The notes beneath the pieces were generated by a model. That model had not been told where the DNA came from. It saw only the letters and a program-made list of their open reading frames with translations, and did not search any database. A stretch of 64,000 nucleotides of DNA from Melanocharis versteri (taxonomy: Eukaryota > Chordata > Aves > Passeriformes > Melanocharitidae), in the NCBI GenBank assembly GCA_013397845.1, contig VZTG01001018.1, positions 1,170,734-1,234,733 of the forward strand, in the 5' to 3' direction. Below, piece after piece: positions 40,701-55,700 of the stretch. The translations under genes and the position numbers were made by a program. Each line of letters begins with the position of its first letter. The stretch's first letter is position 1.

Positions 40701-43700
40701 TAGACTCACCAAGTTTTAAATTTGCATTTGCAGTACCATTTATTGAGACAAATGAGGGTTTAGAGCTCTGTTCGCTTTTATACATCAAAGAATGAGTTCT
40801 TAGCTTTTCTCAGTGGTTCAGTATAGCCTTGATTATACAGCTATCACACACAGACAACACCTGAAACCTTTGGATAATCTGGAATTTGGATGATTAGAAA
40901 GCTAGAGAACCCTCTTTGAAGTCCATATTTGGGTCAAACCTTCTGAGCAAAGGCTTTAAAGCCTGCTGAATTGATTCCTGCCAATTATAGAAACATGTCT
41001 GCTCTCTTTCACGACTGGTCTTCTCATCCGGACTTCAGCAGCTCAAGAGGGAAAAGCCCAAGAAAGATATTAACAGTGAAGAGGAGAAAGCTGAAGGCCA
41101 GATTACCCACAGTGACCTCCTGTTTGCATGTCTTAGATACTGAAGTCCTGCTTAAATAGATCTGGGGAACAACTGACAGTTTGCAATACAATAGTATTCA
41201 CATATTCCTTTCTCGTCCCTCTCCTTCCTTGGACTGATGAACCGCAATTCAACTTGAAGAGCTTAGAAAAAAATATTTGAAAAAGTGTTCGGTAGCTCCC
41301 TTACCCTAAAGCCTTGTTCTGGATGAGCTGTGGTTTCTGACTCAACAATGGCAAGTACTGAAAGCTACCCCTGTGCGCTCTCTGCTCCTGGTCACACACG
41401 CCAGGGGCAGCAGGCTGCCAGACCAGCACGCTCTTTAAATCCTGTGATCCACAAGAAGTATCTGTATTTGTTTATAGGAATGTTTGGCACCAAAGATTAA
41501 ACCCTGCTGCTGGAGGTTAATCATGTAATCTGACAAGCAGACTATTCACCAATAAACCAGCAAAGTCTGCTTTTAAATGCAGACACAACTGCTGGTTTCT
41601 ATAAATAGGAATATGACCAGGACCAGGTTGCTTTAGGTGATTTCATTTTCAAATATTCAAAGAAAGAAAGAGAAGTCAAGTTCTTGTGATAAGTAGAAAC
41701 CAAGTAATCCAGTATTACCGTGCCTTGAGAGTTTGAAGAGAACTACATTAACATAACCAGGACTTGGAAATAAGCTCTAGAAATTGATTTATCTTGGCAG
41801 TAATCAGGATGACTGGCTACCTTCTTTAGCTGATTGACTCAAATAAACACAAGATCATATGGATGCATAAGGAAACCAGAACACAGGTGCTCAGATGGAA
41901 CGTTAGTATTTAACTGTGCTGATGCTCATACCTGGAGATGGTTACAGACAAAATTCAGCATGAAGGGGTTTTTTATATACAGCTTTATTACTTTCTTGAA
42001 CCACATATTATATAGAAACTCATTGCAATAATGTGTCTTAATTTCTTAGGGATCAGTGTAGGTTTATCTATTATGAACTCTCTTCTTTGCATATAATAGT
42101 AAGAAACACAATTCAGTAAATGTACCTACAAATAAATTAAGCAAATCTTTATTCATACGTCTAGTAAAAAGTTTTATGATAGCCCAGAGAAAATTCATTA
42201 GCTAGGTCATTACAAAATTATTTCATATTTCTCCTATTCATCAATTTTTCCAACCACATGCACCTTATTTTGAAATTCACTTAATATTTCTGCACTGCCC
42301 TTATAATGCAAAAACACAGCAGAAACCCCCCAGCCTGAAGGATCATTAGCAAGAAGTGTATAGTATGTATCCACATTTGGATAATTTCTTGAATACTCTC
42401 CTCTCGTGACCTGGAAGGTCACAGAGTCGGCTTTCACATCTTTAGAGTGAAGGGTCTGTTAAGATCTGAACAGCTTGGCTTTCCTGTTAATCACGTTAAC
42501 AGGTTTTACTCCTCAGTTATTGGATCAGCCTTTGACCTTGTTGGACCACTGCTTACACATCCATAATTCAACAGTCTTAACAGTGTGACTAGGGAGTGGA
42601 TCAGAGCTTTCCACAAGCTGTATCTCTATATGATCTAGCAAATCAAAAGGGTGAATAAGAATGTAGCACAGTGGCTGTTGATAAATCCAGGACCCCACCA
42701 CAGTGACGTCTCTTGGCCAGTCATTTACAGCAAGTAGCTTTTGAGATATTATATTCTTGCCCTAATTATTTCTCTGAGTAATAAACTTTCCTTTCTTAAA
42801 TGCAGGAAAACTCCAGAGGTTTTCTGAAATGAGGTTTCAGTGTAAAATGTAATCAGTCCTAAATGTTGTTTTAAATCTTTTCTTAACAAGAATAATTTCT
42901 TGGCTTTATGGTAGAAGAAATACATTTCCCTGTAAAATCAAATAAATAGTATTTTTTTCTGTTGAAATATTTATATGGATGGATATTTTACATCATGTCT
43001 TGGTATTAATTAATCAATATTGCAGTCTCTTAGAAATGATAGAAATTACAGACATTTTTTTCTTTTTTTTTTAACACACTAAAACATTAACAAAATGCAT
43101 TAATTCGTTGCCTTATTAACTTCACAGCAATTTGCTGGTAGGTAATCATATCCTGAGTTTTTTCCTGACACATAATTTTTGTGGATGTCCCATCCCTGGA
43201 AGTGTTCAAGGCCAGGTTGGAGGGGGCTTTCAGCAACCTGCTGGAGTGAAAGGTGACCCTGCCCATAGAAGGGGGTCTGATCTTTAAGGTGATGGTCTTT
43301 AAAATCTCTTCCAACCCGAATCATTTTATGATTCGGTGAAATTATTAGATTTGATTATAAACCCAAGAACTATATGGGATGCAGGAATATGTGACAGAAG
43401 TAAGTCTCATCTGAAATTCTCTGCCTTTGATGAGAACTTATTGATTCAGGAATCCAGGATGTCGGAGGAGATTGGAGAAGTTTAAGGAGGTCAGTTACAC
43501 CATTATAAAGCTACAGTCCAAAGTAAAGGATGAGTTTCCTGACTCCCTCCACTTCTGATGAGGCTCTTTTCTGTGGGCACATCCTGAGAGCAGCTAGTAG
43601 CCAGAAGGGCCCTGCAGAAAATCTGCTGGTGCCAAAACTGCTGTGGAGGCCTTTCCCCCTTTGCTCCCCATTGCAAGTAATTTTATTTCTGATGTCATGG

Positions 43701-46700
43701 TGGTGGGGGAATGGCAGCTGAAACAAGTGCAGTTACTTTCCATCAGAAATGCATGTAGGATTGCCCTTAATATAGTACGGATGTTGTCTTCACGGGTTTT
43801 TTCATGCTACAGTCTCCATGCAATTGAAGCACTAGGACCAACACACAAAATGTCAGGAAACCAGTGCTGTCAAACTGGAGGTTAGTTTAAACATTTCCAA
43901 AATGGCTCTTTCAAAACTTAAGGGCTCCTGTCTGCCAGCTAGTTCTCCATTTATGCTCCTACTTAATATTACATTCATGCTGCACATTTTTTCACGCTAG
44001 CTTGGGTATCTTTTGCATCGCACAGCTGGATACAAGAAGTTAGCATTCAGCCCAGCTGCAGAATGACACGTGAGAAATATTTTCAACACATTGAGGAAAT
44101 GATTGATACTGGCAGGTGTCCAAGACTCCATGCAGAAGTTGTATCAAATTAGAATTATGATTAGTATTCTGATTGAGATTTATTACCTTTATTCTACTTT
44201 ATTAATTATTGTTTCTAAGTCATTTCCTTCAGGACATAATAATTAGCATACGTTCACAGAGGCACTTAAAAGTAACCAAAGGAAATAGTATAAAAATCAG
44301 TTGATGGCTCGGTTCATTTCAGAGGTGCTTAACAATCCATGAATAGTGTTGCAAAACATCTGGTGAAGGTGCCATACAGCTCAGTTGGCTCAGTATTAAT
44401 TAGCACCATTAGAAGGGAGCTTACCCACAGGTACCCACTCACCTCTTCACAGTATTTCAGGTCAACCGATTTGCCGTCACTGCGAACACAATCGAGCATC
44501 CGCGTTTTGATACCGCTGCCACAGACAGCCTTCTCGCTGAGCTGACATGTGCTCCAGTCTGCAAAGGAGGAATTCATTAGCGGTGCAGACTTTCAGATAG
44601 AATTCATAATGATTCAGTCTCCCACCTAGTCTGATGGCCTAAAATAACCCTCACAATCAACTTTTACATATGAAAAGGCTCAGGGAGCCCAGCTGCTACA
44701 CATTTTTGAAAACAGTGACCTTTACTGAAAATAGTCAATGCCACGGTACCTTCCTGAAAAGTTCATATTTGGTTTTGTCTGTATGGATTTTGAGTAAATC
44801 ACAAAATTATATGAGAAATATATTTTCTGTAGTTACAGCATGCCCATTTCACCTGCAAATTCTCAATTTAACATTTTATATGGATCAAATGGCCCGAATC
44901 AGTTTTCAGTACAAGTTCCACAGCTGCTTCTGGGTAAGAACAGAAAGCAGAAGAATCCATCCTGTAAGGTGAACGGAAGTGAGCTGTAAGATGCAGTCCC
45001 AGGCTGTCACTAGAGCATAGTAACACAAATACCTGTCACATTGTAGTCATAGTGGTAGCAGTTCTTGTTCAAAGTGCAGGCTTCTGTGTCGGTGGCAGCA
45101 GGACAAGGCTTTCCATCATCTGGTTGTCTTAGGCATTCAGCTGACCTTTCACGGACACTACTTCCATTGCATGGCTTGAAAGTAAGATTGGAAACAGCTT
45201 AGATATTATGGCACCCTGATACCTCTTTAGGTAGCATTACAACAACCTTTCAAATAATCCCTTCACAAAACATAAGTGTAAAATAACAGGTTTATTCTAC
45301 TGTGTAAGAGAAACCCTTTCTTTTTTCCTTTAACCTGGTAACACCACTCTATTTTCCTAACTAGTGCATATCTCAGTATTAGTACTTTGGAACTATTTCA
45401 CTCGTAAACAGGGTATTGAGATGCTCACTTTCCAAATGCTATAATGTAGTGCACCAAGGCCTCAACAGTCAGAAATCCTGAAACACCTTTTTTCTTTTTT
45501 TTTGACTTTTTTTTAAATTTCTGTCAGGAAGGAAGAGGAGAGGAGACCCAAAATTACCTTTCTATGCTCAGTCTTGATCTACAGACTTCATTTGTAACAG
45601 GATAGTGGCATTTTTAGTTCAGTGACTGCGCTGCTATGGAGAGGCTCAGAGCTAGGTTCAAAGACAGACTCACAAGCCACTGCTAAAGCCATTCCACCAC
45701 ACAGAAAGCCTTCCACACTGGCAAGAGTGACCACTGGGCACATTTTAGTCTGTGTTCCGGAGCAATTTAGCTTAATGGAAAATACTGTCATGCTTTGCAG
45801 CCAACAAAAAACAACCCTAAAGATGACACTATTTATAGATATTTACAGGAGTAATCAGTTCAGCATCTTTGCAAAACACATCACATATACACTTTTAAAG
45901 TATCCTCCCAAAACCACAAATGTGACGCTTCATTATACTTCTTACCAAAGAACACTGAGACCATGATCCCCATTCGGACATAACACAGTCCTCAGGACAT
46001 GGCAATGTGCATTTTCTAGCACCAAGTGGCATCTCCTCAGGATCACACAGATAGTCTTCTACTGTGTCAGAAGGACCATCCACAGTGTTTAGCATGCACC
46101 TGGAAAAAACAACTGCACATAAGCTTCATTTGCCATGGATTTTGTATGGTATGTGTTCTACAGTATTCTGAGGCATTTTAACATTTTGTCAGCACATAAA
46201 TGAAATAAGTATTGATCTATGAATATCCAAGAAAAGCTGAAGAGCCAAAAATAATCCTTGTTTTTACAGATGACAGCCACATAAAGGCATGCACATGATT
46301 TAGACAGTCCCTACCAGTGATTTGCTGAGAGCTCCTGGGCAGGTGATTCGCTTAACATTAGCTTACCTCTAAACCAGAATAACAGAAGTAATCTAAGGTT
46401 TAGACATATTTTGTGCATACTTCAGCTGATAACTTTAAATCCAGAACTATTAAAACTTTAAAAAATTTATATTCTTAGTATTAATCCTTAATTTACACAG
46501 ACTCTTTTTAATTACCAATAGATTAAATTAGGAATCAAGGTCTATATCCATAACAAGTAGACAGAGTCATATTGCACTCTCTGAATCTATTCTGATTTAT
46601 ATCAGCCAAGGTCCAGGTCTGGACTCAACACTAGGCATTACATAGAATGACATCAAATTAAATACAGCCAAAACCGAAGGAGGAGCAATATTGTTTTACC

Positions 46701-49700
46701 TGACTTTCCTTGTCTGAACACCTTCTCCACAATTCTCTTTTAAGTCCACATTGGTCACCTTGCAGACACTCCAGGGCTCAGTAACCCATATGTACTGGCT
46801 GCAGTCACTGTGGCAGGGGACTACCTCATACACCTGGAATCCACATTCAGTGTCAGTTTTGGTGCACACAAGTAGATAAACATGCCAAAGTGATCAAACA
46901 AAAATGTGTTAATGCTCTTTTTGGTAAGAATAACAAATATGAACTTGCTGATTTAGATACTGCAGTAATAATACAGATTAAATACTTGCTAGAAAACTAC
47001 TGAAATAACAAAAAGACAGAAGTTATCAAATGATGGATTCTCTGATTTTCTCTAGGCTAACTCATGAGTATAACTTTTTAAAAAATGCTGTTAAAATTCT
47101 GCCAGCACTTTATCTCTATCCTTCACATCTCTTCTCCACTATTTCATCCCACTATTATTATATTATTATCCCAGTTATTAGTTGCGGGGTTTTTGTATTT
47201 CTGAGAGGTGACCTCAAGAGAAATTATACCAATATATATTTATTCACTTTTTTTATTAATTGTGTATGCTTAAAATCTCTCTAATATATTTGTGTATCAG
47301 CATTAGTATTATGTTTAGATTTTACTATAAATTTTTAAATGGCATCTCATGTAGCAATTTCTACATTGTTCCATGTACTGACTCAAACATACATTACAAA
47401 ATGGGACAGACAGCATAGATGCAATCAGGAAACACATGTTGAGATTAAATCTCTATTTTAGAAACACTTACCTGTGCCTGCAGAAAGTATTTTCATTAAT
47501 CCAAAAGAAAAAAAAAAACAAAGAGAAAAAGTTAGAATTATCAGAGGGATGCATAGATATTTAAATGGCATCAATTTAGCTTTTATTATAGACAATATTC
47601 TGTTACTTCCACAATTTTTTTGTCTTGAATCTCCTTTGCTGTTGTAAAGTATTTTGTAAAAAGTTTGCCCTTGGAATAAAATAAAAGTTTGTAAATCACA
47701 ATTAATGGGAAGAAACTGTATATTACCTAGTCTCTTTCTCAGTTAGATAGTAGAACTGTTTTCCCTTTTCGCCTGTAATGAGCATCAAGCCTTCACACAG
47801 TAGGGGATCCAATTTCCCTTAGATGAGAGAAAATCCTCAGTGTTTTTGGAGGACACTGGACTTCTCTATTAATTGAATTCTTCTGAAAGCATTAAGTGCA
47901 ATAGATTCAAAGGAATAAATGGAACTGGCAGTTCTCGTCCTTCCAAAGTTCCTAAGTCCTTCATGGAATGTCTTAATTATGCACAAATTACTTAAAGACC
48001 ATTACCTTGAAATTGTAGCAGCTAATCTGACATATCATTCCAGGTATCAAGTCGGCACAACTAAAACAGCTGGAAAATCTAAGACTTGTCTTAAACAAGT
48101 AATTGATTTCTTTTCAGCAACACTTCTTGTCTAGAAAAAGAGGGCTGATGTTTTGATAGTTAACCCGCAACAAAATACCACCAATCACAGAAAATATAAT
48201 GGCTTGAACACTAAATGTGTGGAGTCTGATATCATATGACTATGCAGCTGATCAGTCTGTGCACAAGACCACCAGCATAGTCAGCATACTTGGGCCTTCT
48301 TTGAACTACATAACAATAAAAGGCATAAAAGCGGGTGGTGAAAATGTATGTTAAGGAAGGTACCGGACTCTGCTGAAAATCTGTTCTTTAGAATTCTTCT
48401 CCAGAATTTCCAAAATGAGAATAGGTAAGCCTTAATTCAGGGAAATGTCTATATGTCTGACCCTGGTTAGCATAAGAAGAAATACATAAACCCCACCCAC
48501 TCAACAGCTTTTGCAGAAAGATAAAATTTGGGTATCTTGACAGAAGGCCAGAGGAGAACTCTATATTGCATTGCACACGTTAGTGGTGCTCTCCTGACCC
48601 TACTGGCATTTTTGTAGCTATGACTGCAGTCCACAGCAGTTGGGTGGTATAAGAATTGCATACCCATCCTGCTCCTGATAAGGGAGAAAATAATGCCTGT
48701 CATCAATGAAAAGACATATGTCCTTAATCTCTCTAACAGTCTCAGATTAGTCTCTTCATCTGAAATCATCTGATGGCCATTGACATGATTTTATATCAAA
48801 CCTGACTCTATTATTACTGCAATTATGATGTCTTTTAGCCTAATGAATTGAGTACTGAGCAAGCTTTATTCAGTTGGAGTGTGGTTTGGGAGCCACCCTG
48901 GCATGCATGGCCCAGGAGGAAAGACATGGAGTGACACATCCAGCTTTCACTATGCTCAGTCCTTCCTTAAATCACAGGCACACGTCAGCCCTGAGAGACA
49001 TTGAATGACTTCTTAACCAGGTCTTAAGCATTTTATTTCAATGTTTCCTTAGCCTTACTATTAGAAAGTTTTCCCAAGGCTTAACTCAAATCTGCTTGCA
49101 GCAGTGTAAGCCCACTGCTTTTTATCCTATCCATGATGGCCATGGAAAATGGATTATTTCCTCCTTCTTTGCAACAGCACTTTATGTACGTACTAGCAGA
49201 CTGCCAGCATTCTCCCTCCCATCTCCGGTTCCCAGGGCTAGACAGGGAACTTGTAGTTGTAGCTGTAGTCTTTCCCCAGGTTCATAATTCCTAGATGGCA
49301 TCTTAGCATAGCCCCTATGTAAATCATGTAAATCATAGTCCACATAGTTGTGGGCACCAAAGATCCAATCTTACCACTGTGGGTCATATGTATGCAAGTA
49401 AGCATATGTATGCAAGTAAGTCAGTTCTTTTCCAGCTGAATGGTGGATTGTATTTAGTTTAAATAACTAATTCAAAATTGGAATATCTGTATTTCTCTGC
49501 ATGTTTCTGAATTGAAAGGGAATGTATTTAAAAATGAAATATATAGCCTCTACATTGTTCAACATCCTTGTATTATCTGTGGAACGTCCTTCTTATGAGA
49601 GTACTATATTTCAATTTTATTTTTACAATAATTATAATTTGAATCAACGATTATTATTTGTCAAGTACCATGTAACCACAAATCAACTGAGTCCAAGTAC

Positions 49701-52700
49701 CAGCAGAGGGCAATAGTGTTGCATAAAAGTGGTGAACAGACCTCCAGCAAAATCACCTTTGATGCAGAAAAATACAAGCCTATTATGTACTATATGAATA
49801 TTAAAGAAGGAAAAAGACTTTTGTATAGACTATAATTTGCTGCTATTGAAACATGTTCCTTCTAATTTAAAACATATTTACATGCTGACCCAAATCCAGC
49901 AACCCTCATTCTAGTTTGTATTTTGTTAAAGTAGATCACAAACTTCAGTTTATTAGCTGCGGTTTAACACTTATGATTTTCTAAATTAGAACTAATTACA
50001 TCCCCTAAAGTAGAAAATTAGATCAACAAGCCATTTCATTTTGTTCTAGCAAAATGTCAATAGGATAATATTAAGTACATGAATTTTTATTCAAATGTAA
50101 ATTGAGAGCACATTTTTTTAAAATCATTGAATATTTACAGAAAAGACCATATGCCTTTTCAGACTAAACTAAATTCAACAGTAATATGAATATAAATCAG
50201 CTTTGAAGAGCATAAGTTAATTGACAAGGACTATTCTTCCTTTCTAAAACTCTCCAAGGAAAGAAGGTTCAGGAGTTTTAACTTGGGCTAGTGCTAAACT
50301 TGGTCCCAAAGACTAAATGCTTATTAGTGGTCCAAGCATCCCAGCACTCCCAGGGTGCTCTTGGATCACATTTTATGGCTTAGTTTCACTTGAAGAGGAT
50401 CCAGACTGTATGGTCAGACTGCTCCATACTGCAATATCAAGTGCAGGTCATGGGACAACTGTGCAACTGACTTTAGAAGTGCATTTGTGACTGGAACTGC
50501 ACTGCCAGGGCAAGTGTACCTAAGAAGGTCAAGCTCCAGCTTGATGAGAACCCACTAAGGGACACTGGGATGATACTGTGACTGTTCGAGAGTTCTCATT
50601 TGTTTTCTGATCTAAGATGGTCAGGGAGTGACACTAAAAATCTTGCCAGTTTGAGCAACTGCAATGAGACATTTTACCCCCTGTCACAGAATCATAGAAT
50701 GATTAGAAGGGACCTTAAAGACCATCTAGTTCCAAGCCCCCTACCATGGGCAGCGACCTTCCACTGGACCAGTTTGCCCAGAGCCCCATCCAACCTGGCC
50801 TTGAACACTTCCAGGGACAGGGCATGCACAACTTCTCTGCATAACCTATTCCAGTGCCTCACTGCACTCTGAGTGAAGAATTTCTTCTTAATATATAATA
50901 TAAATCTACTCTCAGTTTAAAGCCTTTCCCCCTTGTTCTGTCACTACATGCCTCTGTACAAAGCTTCTCTCCATCTTTCTTGGAGAATCCCTTCAGGTAA
51001 GAGATCTTTGGAAACACAATCTTCAAAATCTGCATGTAAGCATGTTTTATTGCCTCCAATCTGCAGTTCAGAATATGTGCAAAATTTTTGCAGATGAGGA
51101 AGTAATGAAGGCAGATCCTTTGCTGCCTGAGGAATTCTAAACAAACACATATTCCTTCTACCTCTATTTGCCCCTTATGCTATACAGCTTTTCTACATAA
51201 ACAAAAAATACAGATAACAGGGTTACCTGAGGTATGGAAGAAGCTGTATCAACGATGTAAATATAAATCAAATTACCTGATTGACATGATCTAGCTTTGG
51301 ACAGGGTCTTCCACCATTGTAGGGTTTTTCACGGAGCCATTTAGACCGAACTTTTACCCCACTCCCACAGGATTTACTACAGCGAGACCAGTTGGACCAC
51401 TCACTGAGCTTGCAGTCTGAGGGACATGGAATAATACAGGCTTCCTCAATATACCCTGTATGAATGGAAAAGAAAGTGAAATCTCTTCAGCATGTCAGTT
51501 TGTGACTTCTCCCCGAAGCCCTCGTCTACTTCATTTAGATTCTCCAAAGTTTGACTTGACAGGACTGTGTGAATAGAGAGATTTCTTCATCATTAGGGCT
51601 AAATTAAATTCTGCAGAAAATTGACACATATAGCTGGAGACTGTGTTAGAGCAGCAGCTGAGCATCCTCACTGCTCATCATCCCATCTGATTAGGATTCA
51701 CACTCTCCAGATTTCAGCATTCAAACTTTCTGACAGCTACAGTGCAATTGACACTAACCATCTCTTGGCAGTATCATTCTTACTCTGTATAAATGATACA
51801 TAATTTTTTTAAATAAAAAAGGTTTAATTAAAGGATACTCCACAACTGTATCAAGCAATTCAATTGCAGTTATACAACAAAAATCCAACTGAGAAGAAAT
51901 GCATCTCGCCAGCCTGGAGCAAGGGAACTTAACACCTTGTGACCTTTCTAAGGCTAGAAAGAGAGAGTAGCCTGCCACATTAATGATCTGCCGATTAACA
52001 ACCATCTGCCCCCAGTAGCACACTGAATAATTGCACTGAATGGAAAAGCAGATGTTTGGTTTGGATAAGTCATCGGTCCAGAGAGGTTGGAAGGGGGTAT
52101 GACATGGTCTGCAGGGAGTAACATGAGGCCTCAATTCACTGAATAAGTGAAAATGTCTTTCTTTCAAAAGCAACATATGCCATAGCTCTACAATATATGT
52201 AATTTATTCCAATATTTAAAGGAGAAGCTATAATACATCAAATAAAAAGCTGGCCTTTACTGCATGTTTACTACAACTATATCCTGAACTCTCTTCTCCC
52301 CTTTCCTGTGTCAGATCTGGGAAGTATTTACCATTAACAAATGTTCATATTAAATGTTACATATTAAAAACCTCAGTGCATTTAAAATTGTATTAAAATA
52401 TTTCATTTAAATATTTAATGAAAACAGTTGCAAAATTGGCACATACTTGGCTAAGATCATTCTCAAAAGACTGGCACAGTTTCGTAGGCTTCAAATGTTT
52501 CAAGTTTATCAGATACACAGAATTTTTTAAATTCTAAAGTGATCAGTCTTTTCATCAGAGCTGAATCGTTTTTAACCTATGTTTCTAAGTAAAGTTGTTG
52601 TCTCTTCTAAAAGCAACCAATAGCAACCAATCTCAAGGTTTGTAAAGAATCAGAACACTCAGATTTCAATTCTATATATCTCTTTCTAGTTAATTTGTTG

Positions 52701-55700
52701 TTTTAGATACAGTTAATTTGTTTTAGATATAAAGAAAAGAAGGTTTTTTTAAAAACATACAATAGCATTCAGAGTATTTTATGGTCAAATTCAGGTGATG
52801 GTTTTATCTTGTATGGTTTTCCTCTGTTTAGAAGTGTTAAATATTTAAATAAATATACAGAGCACATCCTGGACTCGAGCACCGTGAAATACTGCTCACC
52901 AAATGCATCTTCCTTAAAATGACTAGAATGTTGTTAGCTTGAATTACAAGCCTATTTATTAAATATCTGTTGCCATTTGAGCGACCAGTTCAGTAATATT
53001 ATATGAAAGGGACACTGTGTTAGACAAAATACATTTTTGAAGATCACATCCCTGCATATCAGAGGTGCTGACACAGACTGCCCTGCAGCAGTAGATGCAA
53101 AATTGATTACATTTCAGCTTACCTGACATCTCTGAGTCCTAGAAATCTGATGCACCCTATCTCAGAGCTCCATCCTACACTGAACTTTGATTACATAAAA
53201 CCCAAAGTCTGTATCTTCACCAGAAATGAGCTTTCAACAAGTCCTCTCAGGTGCTATACAAAACCACGTGCTCATACAATCAGGAAGCTACTGAGTGAAA
53301 ATGGAAAAAACCCAAAACAAGTTAAAAGAAACAATTCCCTCCAAACAATAAATGTTAAGTGATATTTATTATCTGATAGAGCTAAGTGAAGATTTTATTG
53401 CTCTATGAAATTTCTTCTGATTCTGAAGTTCATCTTTTACTCTCAATGTAACTTCTAAATACCTTTTTTCTGGAGAAGCCTTTCTACTATAGCACAGTTA
53501 TGCTATTTACCATTTGTTAAATTTCTGCCTCTGGTAATTAAGGTCTGAAAAACTCAAATTCAAGTTATTCTAAATATATTGTGCATCTTTATTTAGGTAA
53601 CTTTAATTGGTACAGGCTGCTTCAGGAAGACTTTATTTTAAGGATTTCCATAAACCTCTGAGTTTGTCTTAATAACTCTCAAAGGGATCTTCCCAGTCTT
53701 TGCCAAGATCTTCTCCAGGATACCACGGTATCTGGGGACTTTGATAACACTTCATAGCCTACTAAAAAGAGCCTGTGTGGAACATACTAAACTAAAATAA
53801 TTGACAAATTAAAAAATATTTTGTTTCATTTCCCTTCAATTCATCCAAACAAGGGCAAAAAGTTTACCAACATATTTAGAATCTTGCAGACAGAATCAAA
53901 TTATATCAAATACATTGTACTATATGCAATTTCCAGGTAACATTTTAATTACCCTGGGCTATATTCCGAGTGATTCCATAAAATATCAAATGAAACAATA
54001 TCACTAGAGCAACCTTTATGCTACCTATGAAATATCTACATTGAAGTCAGCCACTAAAACTGCCTTACCATAGAAAGCAAAAAAGCCAGAACAGCATCGT
54101 ATTACACATACAGAGTCTTAGTAAGAGTTATAACATGGGAAACTGCAGCCTTGCTGATATATTAATGCATTTTGTAGAGGATGCAGGGGTACAGATGACA
54201 CTATATAATGATGACACTTTATAATGGAAAAATAGTGAACTGCAATCTTATACTGGGTCCTTAATCCTGCAAGCTTCATGCAATAGCTTCTGGTCACCAC
54301 ACAGCTCTTTCCTATGCCATCTCCATGACATCTCGCCTATGATGCTCTCCTCTCCCTCCTTCCCATTTTCTCAGAAAAGCTTCAAGACCCAAACTTCACA
54401 TATGAAAGTTAAACAGCTGATTAAGAAGAATGGAAAAGACATGTTAAGAAGAGAACAAGAATGGAGTCAATCAACAAAAACATCAAAAAGGAGCTCTAAC
54501 AAGGTAGGATGGCTTGGAGATTCTGGAAGTGTGGAACATTTTTGGAGAGCAGACAGAAAAACACTTATTATTTTGTAAGATGCAAGACAAGCATTACAAA
54601 ACTCCTAACCACTAGTATACTAAGAACACTGAGAAGGGGTCCACAAAGGAATTTCACAGCTTCTCCAAACAGAAGGAAAAGAAAATAAATAAGTGAAGGA
54701 CACAAAGATTAGATTATATATTAGAAAAAGGTTCTTGGCACTGGAATAGGCTCCCCAGGGCAGTGGCCACAGCATGAAGCTTGACAGAGTTCAGTAAGTG
54801 TTTGGACAATGCTTTCAGGCACATGATGTAACTCTTGGGGTGTCCTGTGCAGGGCCAGGAGTTGGACTTTGGTGATCCTTGTGGGTCCCTTCCAACTCAG
54901 GATATTCTATAATTCTATAAAGTTACTTTTCATGGCAAAGATTCAGAATTCAAAACAACAGAGAAAACGCAAAACAAAAGAGAGACTAAGGAAGATCTGA
55001 GGAAAGGGTAAGAAAAGACATGGAGAGGGAAGAGGAAATAAATGGCTCAGAACATAAAGTCAGGAGAATTGTAAGGAGACACTGCATGGGGATAGAAAAC
55101 AAAGAGAAGAAAAGAAATAAACATCCTGCCAAAAGAAATATCTTGGTGAAGCACAAACAGAACAAAATGCTCTCAAGAGCTTACGCTGGTATCCTCTGGC
55201 CAGACAGTGAAATGTAACGAAGAATGTTTTCGCAAATCAAAATAGAAGACAAAGGGAAGAAATACAAACACTGTGCTCTCTGATTTGCATTCCATATGTA
55301 ATTAGTATGCAGAATGAAAACGACCTTACTATACCTAACATCAAAAAGTTTTTGGCATATTCATCCCTTGGCGTATTTCCTCTCAGGGGCCTCAATATTT
55401 TGCTCAACAGACTATTTAGCATTTAGCTATGCTACTGGACTCCCTTAGAACTGAGAAGAAACAGACTTCGAATTGCTTACGGATAGCACTTTAGTCAAGA
55501 AAGAAGAGTGAATTAAAAAAATAAATTACTTATTGCAAATTATTTGTTCCACTCCACTTACTACCTATCAAATGGGAAAAGCTTACAGGGAAAGCTTATC
55601 TGGACTTGTCACCACCTCAGATGCCTTTCTTTGTGTATGAAGTCAGCATATCTTTTATGGTGATCAAGGATGATCTCCATAAGTTCATTGCAATCCTCTC

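Larger units (their letters stand above)
39102..44442 (-). other. THSD7A intron, 5.3 kb
   Basis: This intron carries a CR1 fragment (43177-43337), a probable older CR1 tail (about 40060-40138), the (ATTCT) array (39711-39794) and a possible decayed coding frame (42234-42929). The rest is AT-rich unique sequence. Confidence 0.75.

Noticed and set aside
43087..43324. Two overlapping minus-strand frames of about 75 codons
   Set aside because: They are antisense shadows of the CR1 fragment at 43177-43337.
48467..48769. 100-codon minus-strand intronic frame
   Set aside because: No motif, and the flanking THSD7A exons already join in frame without it.
50600..51150. Open frames overlapping 50.6-51.1 kb on both strands
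   Set aside because: They fall in the CR1 3' end and its flank; this is the noncoding tail region of a truncated element, not a gene.
51754..52176. 140-codon minus-strand frame in the largest intron
   Set aside because: No recognisable motif and no splice context matching THSD7A; its length is plausible by chance in 64 kb read in six frames.
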